A DNA stretch of 64,000 bases, from NCBI GenBank assembly GCA_002287035.1, contig NSKG01000006.1, positions 124,001-188,000 of the forward strand, written 5' to 3'. The translations under genes were made by a program, and so were the position numbers. The notes under the pieces are model-generated. The model saw only the letters and a program-made list of their open reading frames with translations. It was not told the origin of the DNA and searched no databases. Positions 26,740-37,674 of this stretch are shown here, piece by piece. Positions within the stretch are counted from its first letter, which is position 1. Each line of letters begins with the position of its first letter. The DNA is from Pseudomonas sp. WN033 (GTDB lineage Bacteria > Pseudomonadota > Gammaproteobacteria > Pseudomonadales > Pseudomonadaceae).

Positions 26740-28875
26740 TCAGTTTTTCAGGCGGGTGATTCGCATCACCCCGTTGAGGGCGCGAATGCGCTTGATCAGT
26801 TGTGACAGGTGCAGGCGGTCACGCACCCGGACTACCAGTTGCACCACGCTGACCCGGCCGTCGCGCTCATCGACACTGATCTTGTCGATGCTGGCGTCGG
26901 CCACGGTAATGCTGGTGGCGAGCTGGGCGATGATGCCGCGCTGGTGCTCCAGCTCGACCTTGAGTTCGACGGTGAATTCGCCGCTGACGTCCTTGTCCCA
27001 GGTCAGATGCAGGGTCTTTTCGGTATTGTGCCGGCTGTCAGCCAGGTTCTTGCAGTTTTCCTGGTGGATTACCATGCCCTTGCCGGAGGACAGGTAGCCG
27101 ACGATCGGATCGCCGGGGATCGGGTTGCAGCAGCGGGCGAAGCTGATCACCAGGCCTTCGGTACCACGGATTGCCAGTGGCTTTTCGCGGCTGTTGGGTT
27201 CGGCGACCTCGGGTTTGGCGGTTTCAGTCTCGACGCTATCGCGTTCCAGCAGGCGGCGGGCGACCACATAGGCCATGCGGTTGCCCAGGCCGATATCGGC
27301 CAGCAGGTCTTCCATCAGCTCCAGGCCACAGTCGTTCAGAACTTGTTGGACATGGGGCTCGGGAATGTCGGCCAGACAGGTATCGAAGCTGGCCAGAACC
27401 TTGTCGAGCAGGCGCTCGCCGAGGGCGATTGACTCGGAGTGGCGCTGATGCTTGAGGAAATGGCGGATGTTGCCACGGGCCTTGCCGGTGATGACGAAGC
27501 TGAGCCAGGCCGGGTTCGGGCGGGCGCCGGGCGCGGTGATGATCTCCACCGTCTGGCCGCTCTGCAAGGGTTCGGACAGCGGCGCCAGGCGTCGATTGAC
27601 CCGACAGGCGATGCAGCTGTTGCCGATGTCGGTGTGTACCGCGTAGGCGAAATCGACTGGGGTCGAACCCTTTGGCAGCTCCATGATCCGGCCTTTGGGG
27701 GTGAAGATGTAGACCTCGTCAGGGAACAGGTCGATCTTCACGTTCTCGATGAACTCCAGCGAGTTGCCGGCCCGCTGCTGCAACTCCAGTACACCTTTGA
27801 GCCATTGCCGGGTGCGGGCATGGTTGCCGTTGAGCACTTCGTCCTTGGATTTGTACAGCCAGTGGGCGGCGATGCCATTGTTGGCCAGCTCTTCCATTTC
27901 CTCGGTGCGGATCTGGATTTCGATCGGTACCCCGTGCATGCCGAACAGAGTGGTGTGCAGCGACTGGTAGCCGTTGGCCTTGGGAATCGCGATGTAATCC
28001 TTGAAGCGCCCGGGGAACGGCTTGTACAGACTGTGCACGGCGCCCAGCGTGCGATAGCAGGTGTCGGCCTTGTCGACGATGATGCGGAAGGCGTAAACGT
28101 CCATGATCTCGTTGAACGCTTTGCGTTTGCCGCGCATCTTCTGGTAGATGCCATACAGGTGCTTTTCGCGGCCCATTACCTTGCCCGGCAGGCCCTCGCG
28201 CTCGAGCAGACTCTGCAGCGACTCAAGAATCTTGTTCAGCAGTTCCTTGCGATTGCCACGGGCGTTGCGTACGGCGCGCTCGATCAGTTGCGAGCGCATC
28301 GGATACATGGCCCGAAAGCCCAGGTCCTCGAACTCGGTGCTGAGGCTGTGGATCCCCAGTCGCTGGGCGATGGGTGCGTAGATCTCCAGGGTTTCCTTGG
28401 CGATCCGGCGACGTTTGGCCGGTTGCAGCGCGCCCAGGGTGCGCATGTTGTGCAACCGGTCGGCCAGCTTGACCAGGATCACCCGGATGTCCCGGGCCAT
28501 GGCCAGGGCCATCTTCTGGAAGTTCTCGGCCTGGGCCTCGGCCTTGGTTTCGAAGTTCATCTGGGTCAGCTTGCTGACCCCGTCGACCAGATCGGCCACG
28601 GTTTCGCCAAACTGCTGAGTCAGGGCGTCCTTGGGGATTCCGGTGTCTTCGATAACGTCGTGCAGCATGGCGGCCATCAGGCTCTGATGGTCCATGTGCA
28701 TGTCGGCAAGGATATGGGCGACCGCCAGCGGATGGGTGACGTAGGGTTCACCGCTGCGGCGGGTCTGGCCGTCGTGGGCCTGCTCGGCGTAGTAGTAGGC
28801 GCGCCGGACCAGATTGATCTGCTCCGGCTCCAGATAACTGCCAAGTCGGTCGGCGAAGGTCTCTATGCTGGACAT
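26740..28875 (-). CDS. spoT: Bifunctional (p)ppGpp synthetase/hydrolase SpoT
   Basis: A 711-residue stringent-response enzyme. The HD hydrolase domain is at about 45-155 (THPLAVAHILADM, MLHDVIEDTG), the synthetase domain at about 240-350 (RGKRKAFNEIMDVYAFRIIV), the TGS domain at about 385-450 (VYIFTPKGRIMELPKGSTPV), and the C-terminal ACT domain ends the protein. Intact HDxxED supports active hydrolysis. GGGGAGGAC precedes the ATG at 28875. It is in the series gmk-rpoZ-spoT-ridA. Confidence 0.96.
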   Translation of the reverse strand: MSSIETFADRLGSYLEPEQINLVRRAYYYAEQAHDGQTRRSGEPYVTHPLAVAHILADMHMDHQSLMAAMLHDVIEDTGIPKDALTQQFGETVADLVDGVSKLTQMNFETKAEAQAENFQKMALAMARDIRVILVKLADRLHNMRTLGALQPAKRRRIAKETLEIYAPIAQRLGIHSLSTEFEDLGFRAMYPMRSQLIERAVRNARGNRKELLNKILESLQSLLEREGLPGKVMGREKHLYGIYQKMRGKRKAFNEIMDVYAFRIIVDKADTCYRTLGAVHSLYKPFPGRFKDYIAIPKANGYQSLHTTLFGMHGVPIEIQIRTEEMEELANNGIAAHWLYKSKDEVLNGNHARTRQWLKGVLELQQRAGNSLEFIENVKIDLFPDEVYIFTPKGRIMELPKGSTPVDFAYAVHTDIGNSCIACRVNRRLAPLSEPLQSGQTVEIITAPGARPNPAWLSFVITGKARGNIRHFLKHQRHSESIALGERLLDKVLASFDTCLADIPEPHVQQVLNDCGLELMEDLLADIGLGNRMAYVVARRLLERDSVETETAKPEVAEPNSREKPLAIRGTEGLVISFARCCNPIPGDPIVGYLSSGKGMVIHQENCKNLADSRHNTEKTLHLTWDKDVSGEFTVELKVELEHQRGIIAQLATSITVADASIDKISVDERDGRVSVVQLVVRVRDRLHLSQLIKRIRALNGVMRITRLKN

Positions 28876-28940
28876 GCAGTCCTCCCCTGGCCGCGGAAGC
28901 GGCTCTTAACGCTGGGGCAGGCAGACCTTCGCAATCGGCT

Positions 28941-29201
28941 TTACTCCGCGGTGAATTCGGATTCCAGCGAGTACAACGGCTCCTGCTGATCCTGCAGGGC
29001 TTCTTCAGCCAGGATCTCATTGGAGACCAGGCCTTCAGCGATTTCCCGCAGGGCTACTACGGTGGGCTTGTCGTTTTCCCAAGCGACCTTGGGATCCTTG
29101 CCGCCGGTGGCGATTTGACGCGCACGTTTGGTGGCCAGCATGACCAGTTCGAAACGGTTATCTACATTTTCCAGGCAGTCTTCAACGGTGACGCGGGCCA
29201 T
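28941..29201 (-). CDS. rpoZ: RNA polymerase omega subunit
   Basis: An 86-residue protein with the standard omega start [20 protein letters not shown], followed by [12 protein letters not shown]. It aids assembly of the beta-prime subunit and is a site of ppGpp action, which fits its position upstream of spoT. Confidence 0.96.
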   Translation of the reverse strand: MARVTVEDCLENVDNRFELVMLATKRARQIATGGKDPKVAWENDKPTVVALREIAEGLVSNEILAEEALQDQQEPLYSLESEFTAE

Positions 29202-29238
29202 GGTGTACTCCGGGGACGGCTAGCATAAAGAAACAGGC

Positions 29239-29257
29239 GCATTCCGCTCGGGAATGC
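29239..29257 (-). terminator. Hairpin between gmk and rpoZ
   Basis: A perfect 7-bp stem (GCATTCC/GGAATGC) with a 5-base loop. On the minus strand it is followed by a weak T-rich stretch (GTTTCTTTATG). It may attenuate read-through from gmk into rpoZ. Confidence 0.4.
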
Positions 29258-29285
29258 TGGACCTGACAGTCTACTGAATCGCCGG

Positions 29286-30545
<1,260 letters not shown>

Positions 30546-31856
30546 ATGAATATCAGCATTTTCGGTTTGGGGTATGTTGGTGCAGTCTGTGCCGGCTGCT
30601 TGTCATCGCGTGGACATCATGTTGTTGGTGTTGATGTTTCACAAACCAAGATCGATCTGATCAACCAGGGTAAATCTCCTATTGTTGAACCGGGCCTGGA
30701 AGAACTGTTGCAGGCCGGATTGCAGTCCGGGCGTTTGCGCGGTACGACCGATGTCCAGGAAGCGGTATTGAGCACTGATCTGTCGTTTGTCTGCGTCGGT
30801 ACACCGAGCAAACGCAACGGTGACCTGGATCTGACCTACATGGAGATCGTCTGCCGGCAAATCGGTGAAGTGCTGCGCGACAAGTCCGATCGTCACACCG
30901 TGGTAATCCGCAGTACCGTATTGCCGGGCACCGTGCACAATGTGGTGATTCCGGCGCTGGAAGCCACCTCCGGCAAGAAGGCCGGTGAAGACTTCGGGGT
31001 GGCAGTGAACCCGGAGTTTCTGCGCGAAAGTACCGCAATCAAGGATTACGACTTCCCGGCCATGACCGTGATCGGTGAGTACGACCAGCTTTCCGGCGAT
31101 CTGCTCGAAGAGCTGTACCGCGATCTGGATGCGCCAATCTTCCGCAAGAGCATTCCGCTGGCGGAAATGATCAAGTACACCTGCAATGTCTGGCATGCGG
31201 CCAAGGTGACCTTCGCCAACGAAATCGGCAACATCGCCAAGGCTTGTGGCGTCGATGGCCGCGAAGTCATGGATATCGTCTGCCAGGACCACAAGCTCAA
31301 TATCTCCCGTTACTACCTGCGCCCCGGGTTTGCCTTCGGCGGCTCCTGTCTGCCCAAGGACGTGCGGGCGTTGACCTATCGCGCCGGGCAACTGGATGTC
31401 GAGCATCCGATGCTGGCCGGGATCATGCCAAGCAACCGTTATCAGGTTGATCGTGCCTTTGACCTGATCAGCCGCCATGACAAGCGCAAGGTCGGCATGC
31501 TGGGACTGAGCTTCAAGGCCGGCACCGACGATCTGCGTGAGAGCCCACTGGTCGAGCTGGCAGAAAAACTGATCGGCAAGGGCTATGACCTGCGTATCTA
31601 CGACCAGAACGTCGAGTACGCCCGGGTATTTGGTGCCAACAAGGAATACATCGAATCGAAGATCCCCCATGTGTCGTCGCTGCTGCACACCAGTCTCGAA
31701 GACGTGATCGCCCAGTCGGACATTATCGTGCTCGGCAATGGCGACCCGCGTTTCGGTGAGCTGGTCAAGCAGCCGCCTGAGGGCAAGCAGGTCGTTGACC
31801 TGATCGGCTTCATGGCGCAGTCGAGCAACGGCGCTCAGGAAGGGATCTGCTGGTAA
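30546..31856 (+). CDS. algD: GDP-mannose 6-dehydrogenase AlgD
   Basis: A 436-residue enzyme, identical in length to P. aeruginosa AlgD. It oxidises GDP-mannose to GDP-mannuronate, the committed step of alginate synthesis. NAD loop: ISIFGLGYVGAVCAGCL. The catalytic Cys is in FAFGGSCLPKDVRAL. First gene of the alginate operon, preceded by a long AT-rich leader. Confidence 0.97.
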   Translation: MNISIFGLGYVGAVCAGCLSSRGHHVVGVDVSQTKIDLINQGKSPIVEPGLEELLQAGLQSGRLRGTTDVQEAVLSTDLSFVCVGTPSKRNGDLDLTYMEIVCRQIGEVLRDKSDRHTVVIRSTVLPGTVHNVVIPALEATSGKKAGEDFGVAVNPEFLRESTAIKDYDFPAMTVIGEYDQLSGDLLEELYRDLDAPIFRKSIPLAEMIKYTCNVWHAAKVTFANEIGNIAKACGVDGREVMDIVCQDHKLNISRYYLRPGFAFGGSCLPKDVRALTYRAGQLDVEHPMLAGIMPSNRYQVDRAFDLISRHDKRKVGMLGLSFKAGTDDLRESPLVELAEKLIGKGYDLRIYDQNVEYARVFGANKEYIESKIPHVSSLLHTSLEDVIAQSDIIVLGNGDPRFGELVKQPPEGKQVVDLIGFMAQSSNGAQEGICW

Positions 31857-31876
31857 GGCGGCAACAACAATAACGC

Positions 31877-31896
31877 AGGGGCGGCTGGCCGCCCCT
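31877..31896 (+). other. GC-rich hairpin between algD and algA
   Basis: AGGGGCGGC and GCCGCCCCT form a 9-bp stem (effectively 8 bp with a 4-base loop) 20 bp after the algD stop. There is no T-run. It may stabilise the algD mRNA end or lower expression of the following genes. The 146-bp gap here is the longest within the operon. Confidence 0.5.
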
Positions 31897-32002
31897 GGCC
31901 CGGGGATGTCGGGCTTTCACTGCCTCGTGCAGATCAACGTGATCGGCTGTTGTGACAGTTGGGTGAACCACCTGGTGGTTTCGCATTGACATGGAGAACG
32001 AC

Positions 32003-33430
32003 ATGATTCCTCTGATTCTTTCCGGCGGTAACGGCACGCGGTTGTGGCCGCTGTCGCGCAAACTGTTTCCCAAGCAATTCCACGCCCTGACCGGCGACCA
32101 CACGCTGTTCCAGCAAACCCTGCTGCGCCTGGACCTGCCGGGCGTCGAATTGCCGCTGGTGGTGTGCAACTGCGAGCACCAGTTCATCGTCGAGGAGCAA
32201 CTCGACAATATTGGCCTGCGTGCGCAACAGGTACTGCTTGAGCCATTTGGCCGCAACACGGCGCCAGCCGTGGCGCTGGCGGCGTTGCAACTGGTCGAGC
32301 AGGGGCGTGATGAGCTGTTGCTGGTATTGCCGGCCGATCATCTGATCGCCAATACCCAGGCCTTCCATCAGGCCCTGGAGCGGGCCCGGCTGGCGGCCGA
32401 GCGTGGTGCGCTGGTGCTGTTCGGAGTGCCGGCCCGGCAGCCGGAAACCGGTTATGGCTACATCAAGGCCGGCGGCTCGGGTAGCGGCCCGGTACCAGGG
32501 GCGCTGGCGGTCGAGCGGTTCGTCGAGAAGCCCGATCTGGCCACCGCCCAGAGCTACGTTGATGACGGCAGCTATTTCTGGAACAGCGGGATGTTCCTGT
32601 TCCGTTGCAGCCGTTATCTGGATGAGCTGCAGCGCCACTCCCCGGATATCTACGACACCTGCCGTCTGGCACTGGAGCGCAGCCGGCGTGAGGGCGAGAG
32701 CGTGCATATCGACCGTGAAGTGTTTGAGTGCTGCCCGGATGACTCGATCGACTACGCGGTGATGGAAAAAACCTCGGCTGCCTGTGTGGTGCCGCTGTCT
32801 GCCGGCTGGACCGATGTCGGTTCCTGGACTGCGCTGTGGGAAGTTCAGGACAAGGACGCGCGTGGCAATGTTGCCCTGGGTGACGTATTGCTGCAGGAGA
32901 GCAGCAACAACTATGTGCACGCCACCAACAAACTGGTGACGCTGATTGGGCTGGAGGATCTGGTAGTGGTTGAGACCAGGGACGCGGTGATGATCGCCCA
33001 CAAGGACAAGGCCCAGCAGATCAAGGATGTCGTCAACCGCCTGGCTGCTGACGGGCGCGACGAGGTGCACCGCCATGTCCAGGTCTTCCGGCCCTGGGGC
33101 AATTACGACTCGGTGGATCTGGGTGAGCGCTTCCAGGTCAAGCGCATCACTGTCCAGCCTGGCGCCAGGCTGTCATTGCAGATGCATCACCACCGCGCGG
33201 AGCACTGGGTGGTGGTCTCCGGTACGGCGCAGGTCACCTGTGACGACAAGACCTTCCTGCTGACCGAGAACCAGTCGACCTATATCCCGGTCGCATCGGT
33301 CCATCGTCTGGCCAATCCCGGCAAGATTCCGCTGGAAATTATCGAAGTCCAGTCCGGCAGTTATCTGGGCGAAGACGATATCGAGCGGCTGGAAGATGTC
33401 TATGGCCGCACTGCGGCCCTGGCCCGTTAA
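32003..33430 (+). CDS. algA: Mannose-6-phosphate isomerase / mannose-1-phosphate guanylyltransferase AlgA
   Basis: A 475-residue bifunctional enzyme supplying GDP-mannose. The N-terminal pyrophosphorylase has SGGNGTRLWPLSRKLFPKQF and FVEKPD. The C-terminal type II isomerase cupin has PGARLSLQMHHHRAEHWVVV with metal-binding His. The ATG at 32003 (MIPLIL) is chosen over 31991 because GGAGA then sits at proper spacing. In P. aeruginosa algA ends the operon; here it is second. Confidence 0.95.
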   Translation: MIPLILSGGNGTRLWPLSRKLFPKQFHALTGDHTLFQQTLLRLDLPGVELPLVVCNCEHQFIVEEQLDNIGLRAQQVLLEPFGRNTAPAVALAALQLVEQGRDELLLVLPADHLIANTQAFHQALERARLAAERGALVLFGVPARQPETGYGYIKAGGSGSGPVPGALAVERFVEKPDLATAQSYVDDGSYFWNSGMFLFRCSRYLDELQRHSPDIYDTCRLALERSRREGESVHIDREVFECCPDDSIDYAVMEKTSAACVVPLSAGWTDVGSWTALWEVQDKDARGNVALGDVLLQESSNNYVHATNKLVTLIGLEDLVVVETRDAVMIAHKDKAQQIKDVVNRLAADGRDEVHRHVQVFRPWGNYDSVDLGERFQVKRITVQPGARLSLQMHHHRAEHWVVVSGTAQVTCDDKTFLLTENQSTYIPVASVHRLANPGKIPLEIIEVQSGSYLGEDDIERLEDVYGRTAALAR

Positions 33431-33441
33431 TCGAGGACAAC

Positions 33442-34989
33442 ATGCAAGGATCCGAAGCAAATCAGGCGCCGGTCCGCGAGTTTCTGGATACCGAGTTCCA
33501 GCGCCCGGGCTTACGCAGTCTGTGTGGCTGGGCCTGCCTGTTCGCGCTGATCGCCCTGGCGTCGAACATGGTTGACCCCAGCTACCTGGACCCGGCCCAC
33601 CACAAGTTCATCTTCATCATCGGGTTGTTGGGGATCTGGCGTTACAGCAACGCCATTACCCACTACCTGCGCGGGATGTATTTCCTGCACTGGCGCTTCC
33701 CGCGTATTCGCCGGGCGGTGGAGAAGATGGGGGACGATGCCCTGCCATCGCATATGTACATGGTAGTGACCAGCTTCCGGATTCCCGGCGAAACCACCTA
33801 CAAGGTCTATCGCTCGGTGTTCGAGGAGTTGCAGCGTATGCCGGTGGCCAGCACGGTGATTGCTTCGATCGTTGAGAAGGCCGATGAAAACTTCATCAAG
33901 CAGATCATGCGCGATGTAGTGCGTGAGCGGGCGGATATCCAGCTGGTGATCGTTCGTGCCCGGGGGACCGGCAAGCGCGACGGTCTGGCCCATGCGTTTC
34001 GTGCCCTGTCTCGACGGATGCCGGTGCAGGGCGCCGTGGTCGGAGTGGTCGATGGCGACACCATGATGTTGCCGGGCTGTGTTGAACGGGCGGTCAAGCT
34101 GTTTGCCTACTTGCCCAGCGTCGGCGGCCTGACCACCAACGAGTTCTGCCAGGTTGAAGGCGGCAAGCTGATGAAGGAGTGGCACTCGATGCGCTTCGTG
34201 CAGCGCCATATCAACATGTGCTCGATGGCGCTGTCCAAGCGGGTCCTGACCATGACCGGGCGACTGTCGTTCTTCCGCGCCGAGGTGATGATCGACCCCG
34301 AGTTCATTCGTGATGTTGAAGCCGATTTTCTCGAGCACTGGCGCCTGGGCAAGTTCCAGTTTCTGACCGGGGATGACAAGTCCTCCTGGTTCAGCCTGAT
34401 GCGTGCCGGTTGGGACACCTTCTACGTACCCGACAGCCACACCCTGACGGTCGAGCATCCACCGGACCGCAACTTTTTCCGGGCGACCCGGCAGTTGATG
34501 TATCGCTGGTACGGCAACTCGTTGCGGCAGAACTTTCGCGCCACCCGGGAGCTGGGTTTGCGCCGGCTCGGTCCGTTCGCCAGCTATGTGCTGTACGACC
34601 AGCGGGTGGCGATGTGGACCTGCCTGGTGGGGCTGACGGGTGCGCTGGTTGCCGGCCTGGTGTTCGGCATCCAGTACCTGCTGATCTATCTGTTCTGGAT
34701 CCTGTTGTCGCGCAGCCTGGTGTGTTTGTTGTTCTTTCTGACCCGGCACCCGGTGGATCCGTTGTACCCCTTCGTTCTGTATTACAACCAGATCGTCGGT
34801 TCGTTGATGAAGGTGTACTCGATGTTTCATATGGATCAACAAAGCTGGACCCGACAGAAAACCACGCTGAAAAGCAGCAACAACCTTGATGCGGCACTGA
34901 ACCGCTGGACCTCGAAAGGGATGCTGATGGCATCGATAGCCATCTTTTTCGGCGTCATTACGGTTCTTCTGGACCTCTCACAACTCTGA
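33442..34989 (+). CDS. alg8: Alginate polymerase glycosyltransferase Alg8
   Basis: A 515-residue GT2-family inner-membrane synthase that polymerises mannuronate from GDP-mannuronate. Membrane segments occur near residues 30-75 and three or more after 390. The cytoplasmic GT core shows the Asp motifs VVGVVDGDTMM and VEADFLEH and the acceptor-site QLMYRWYGNSL. GAGGA precedes the ATG, 11 bp after algA. It works with Alg44, encoded next. Confidence 0.95.
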   Translation: MQGSEANQAPVREFLDTEFQRPGLRSLCGWACLFALIALASNMVDPSYLDPAHHKFIFIIGLLGIWRYSNAITHYLRGMYFLHWRFPRIRRAVEKMGDDALPSHMYMVVTSFRIPGETTYKVYRSVFEELQRMPVASTVIASIVEKADENFIKQIMRDVVRERADIQLVIVRARGTGKRDGLAHAFRALSRRMPVQGAVVGVVDGDTMMLPGCVERAVKLFAYLPSVGGLTTNEFCQVEGGKLMKEWHSMRFVQRHINMCSMALSKRVLTMTGRLSFFRAEVMIDPEFIRDVEADFLEHWRLGKFQFLTGDDKSSWFSLMRAGWDTFYVPDSHTLTVEHPPDRNFFRATRQLMYRWYGNSLRQNFRATRELGLRRLGPFASYVLYDQRVAMWTCLVGLTGALVAGLVFGIQYLLIYLFWILLSRSLVCLLFFLTRHPVDPLYPFVLYYNQIVGSLMKVYSMFHMDQQSWTRQKTTLKSSNNLDAALNRWTSKGMLMASIAIFFGVITVLLDLSQL

Positions 34990-35007
34990 AATTAAAGGCC
35001 ATAGGAT

Positions 35008-36171
35008 ATGAGCACTTCGGTTCTTTCTGACCAGGTCGTCCATGAAGCGATCGACGAGCGTCAGCACATTCGCACCAGAATTCCGGCCAAGGCCCGGCTG
35101 ACCGGCGGCAGCGGTTCACCCATCACCTGCGATGTTCAGGATATTTCCCTGGGCGGCGTCGGGCTGGTGTGTGCCGAGCCACTGAAGATCGGCAGCCTGT
35201 ACGCGGCGGTCATTCGTCTGGGCATCAACGGCGTTGATCTCGACCTCAAGGTCAAGATCAAAGTGGTCAAGCAGGATGGCGATATCGTCGGTGCCCAGTT
35301 CGTCGATATGGACCCGAAAAAAGCCGACATTCTGCGTTACATCATCTCGTCCTACATGTCGGGTGAAATTGCCGATATCAATGGCCTGTTCAACGTGATG
35401 CAGCGCGAGAACTACATCAAGGAACGCAAGCAGAAATACGACACCCGGCGTACCCCGCTGCAGCGCTTGCGAGCTGGCCTGGGAACCCTGGTGTTTCTGT
35501 TGATCGGTCTGCTGGCGCTGGCTTATGTGGTGCACAAGGCCTATCTGCTGTTTTTCCGGATTCCGGCAGCCCAGGCGCTGGTCACGGCCAATGCCTATCG
35601 AATCATCATGCCGGAGAACGGCAATGTCAGCTTCCTGATCCCGCCAAGCCTCACAGAAGTCAGTGCCGGTCAGCCGGTCGCCAGCGTCTCGACCCAGCTC
35701 AACACCAGCCTGAGTTCGCCGGCCGATATCGCGGCGATGATGGATCTGGCCCCGGGTGACGTCGAAGCCCTGCTGGGCCGCGCCACCATCGAAACGGTGA
35801 TCGCCAGCCCCTGCGACTGCACCCTGTTCTACCCTGGCAGCCAGCTTGACGGCTTCGGCTACAAGGGCGAACCGCTGGTGCATTTGCTGCCCAAGGATCA
35901 GCCGCTCTATGTCAAGGCCAGCGTGCCGTTCGACAAGCTTGAGAAGCTGCGTCGCACCCGCAACGTCAGCCTGACCGTTTATGGCGCCGACGCGGCCGTG
36001 GCCGGCACCATCGTCAACGCTTCGGTGAACGAGCAATCGCAGATGCTGGTGCTCGACATTCTGCCGGAAGCGCCGCTGGATCTGGGCAGCTACCAGAAAC
36101 CGGTCTGGGTTGATTTCACTCTGGGGCTGCCCGGCATGCCGGGGCTCGAGATCATGGACGAGATGCTCTGA
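35008..36171 (+). CDS. alg44: Alginate co-polymerase Alg44, c-di-GMP-binding
   Basis: A 387-residue protein (389 in P. aeruginosa). The N-terminal PilZ domain (about 18-120) keeps both c-di-GMP signatures, RQHIR (RxxxR) and DISLGG (DxSxxG). One membrane segment lies near 160-185, followed by a periplasmic HlyD-like domain. Binding of c-di-GMP activates polymerisation by Alg8. Confidence 0.95.
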   Translation: MSTSVLSDQVVHEAIDERQHIRTRIPAKARLTGGSGSPITCDVQDISLGGVGLVCAEPLKIGSLYAAVIRLGINGVDLDLKVKIKVVKQDGDIVGAQFVDMDPKKADILRYIISSYMSGEIADINGLFNVMQRENYIKERKQKYDTRRTPLQRLRAGLGTLVFLLIGLLALAYVVHKAYLLFFRIPAAQALVTANAYRIIMPENGNVSFLIPPSLTEVSAGQPVASVSTQLNTSLSSPADIAAMMDLAPGDVEALLGRATIETVIASPCDCTLFYPGSQLDGFGYKGEPLVHLLPKDQPLYVKASVPFDKLEKLRRTRNVSLTVYGADAAVAGTIVNASVNEQSQMLVLDILPEAPLDLGSYQKPVWVDFTLGLPGMPGLEIMDEML

Positions 36172-36181
36172 GGGAGCTGGT

Positions 36182-37666
36182 ATGCGCGCACCTTTCCTGA
36201 TACTGAGCCTGCCCTTGCTGGCGGTGTTGCTGGCCAGCGAGGTGGAGGCCAGGAACTTCGAGCAGGTCCGGTATGCGCTTTACCTGGACCCCCATGCCGA
36301 GGTTGTCCCAGACCTTGAGCAACTGGCCAAACTGGGCGATCACCGGGCTCAGCGCCTGCTCGGCGATATTCTTGCCGAGCGTGATCCGGCTGGCGCCAAC
36401 CGGGTGCTGGAGCTGTACCGTCAGGCCTTTGCCGGTGGTCGCGGCGAGATCAGTGCCCTGGCTGCCATGGCCCGTTATCTGGGCCAGCGGCCACGTCTGC
36501 GGCAACAGTACAAGGCCGAGGTGGCCGAAGGCTTGACCCGTTACCGGCATGACCGCGACCCGGTTAATGTGCTGGCCACCCTGGAGGTGTTCAATGCCTA
36601 TCCGGAGCTGTTTGAATCGGCGGCGGTCGAGCACCTGATCAGTCGCTATGAGCGAGCCTGCATCGAGAACTGTCTGACCCTGCTGTACCGAGGCCGCCTG
36701 GCTGAACACCAGGGTAACCATGAGCTGGCCGAGAGCCTGTATCGCCAGGCGGCGCTGCAGGACCCCCGCGCCATTGAGGCTTTGTACCGGGTCATGGGTA
36801 AAGACGTGGCCCTTAAGTTCCGGGGCTTTGCCCGTGATGCCAGCCCGCGTATCGCCAGTCTGCCGATTGAGGTCGTGCACCGGATCGGCCTGCATCTGGC
36901 CAATACCAGTAACGCCCTGGCCAATGAGTGGGTGTATACCCGCCAGAGTGTGATCGGTGAGGTCGAAATTCCCGATGCCGAGCAACTGGCCGCAGCCGAA
37001 GCGGCCCAGCGGGCCCAGGATGCGATGATCGATGAACTCGACCGCGAGATCCTCTATTGGCTGGATCACGCGGTGGCTCGGGGTTACACCCCGGCCATGT
37101 CGACCAAAGCCAGCTTCATGATGGCCGGCAACAACCGCTTCAGCAGTGAAGCGGTTGAGCACCTGCTGCGTCAGCTGGAGAGCACCGAAACCGCGCGGAG
37201 CAGTGCCGGCGAGCATTATCAGGACCGGGTTGGGCCCCAGCGGATCAAGGCCTTGTGGGCCAGCTATTACATGGTCAACTGGCTATCGATGAATCCCACC
37301 AAGGCTCACCGGCTGATTCGTGAACTGATCGAAGAAGGCTACGACGATGCTCGCCTGATGGAGGGTGACCTGTATAGCCGAGGTTTGCTCGATGAGCCGG
37401 ACCAGGCCCGGGCGCTGGGTATCTATGGACAAATGGCCGAGCGCGGCTGGGCCAGTGCCCACCTGCGTATTGCTCGCCTGAATACCTATGGTCGCGCCAT
37501 GCGGGGCGACTTTGTGACGGCCTACAGTCATGCCCGGGCGGCCCTCGAACTGGGGGATCTGCGTGCCGAGGGTCTGGTCAACTTTTTGGAGCAACGTTTG
37601 CCGGCAACGCTGTTGGAGCAGGGTAATGCCATGACCGAGCAAATGCTGCGCAACTCTGTTTTGTGA
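36182..37666 (+). CDS. algK: Alginate export scaffold AlgK, lacking a lipobox
   Basis: About 494 residues of Sel1/TPR-like helical repeats (for example GNHELAESLYRQAALQDPRAIEAL). In P. aeruginosa AlgK is an outer-membrane lipoprotein that positions the porin AlgE. The start at 36182 has AGGGAG overlapping the alg44 stop. The N-terminus is a plain signal-like segment, MRAPFLILSLPLLAVLLASE followed by VEARN, with no Cys near the cleavage site, so lipidation of the usual kind is not possible. The frame extends upstream but also offers no lipobox. Confidence 0.88.
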   Translation: MRAPFLILSLPLLAVLLASEVEARNFEQVRYALYLDPHAEVVPDLEQLAKLGDHRAQRLLGDILAERDPAGANRVLELYRQAFAGGRGEISALAAMARYLGQRPRLRQQYKAEVAEGLTRYRHDRDPVNVLATLEVFNAYPELFESAAVEHLISRYERACIENCLTLLYRGRLAEHQGNHELAESLYRQAALQDPRAIEALYRVMGKDVALKFRGFARDASPRIASLPIEVVHRIGLHLANTSNALANEWVYTRQSVIGEVEIPDAEQLAAAEAAQRAQDAMIDELDREILYWLDHAVARGYTPAMSTKASFMMAGNNRFSSEAVEHLLRQLESTETARSSAGEHYQDRVGPQRIKALWASYYMVNWLSMNPTKAHRLIRELIEEGYDDARLMEGDLYSRGLLDEPDQARALGIYGQMAERGWASAHLRIARLNTYGRAMRGDFVTAYSHARAALELGDLRAEGLVNFLEQRLPATLLEQGNAMTEQMLRNSVL

Positions 37667-37674
37667 GGACACGG

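Noticed and set aside
27439..28989. Long open frame (516 codons) on the plus strand opposite spoT
   Set aside because: It is the shadow of spoT in GC-rich DNA. Its composition (Gln-, Gly-, Val- and His-rich) fits no family, while spoT on the other strand is fully conserved.
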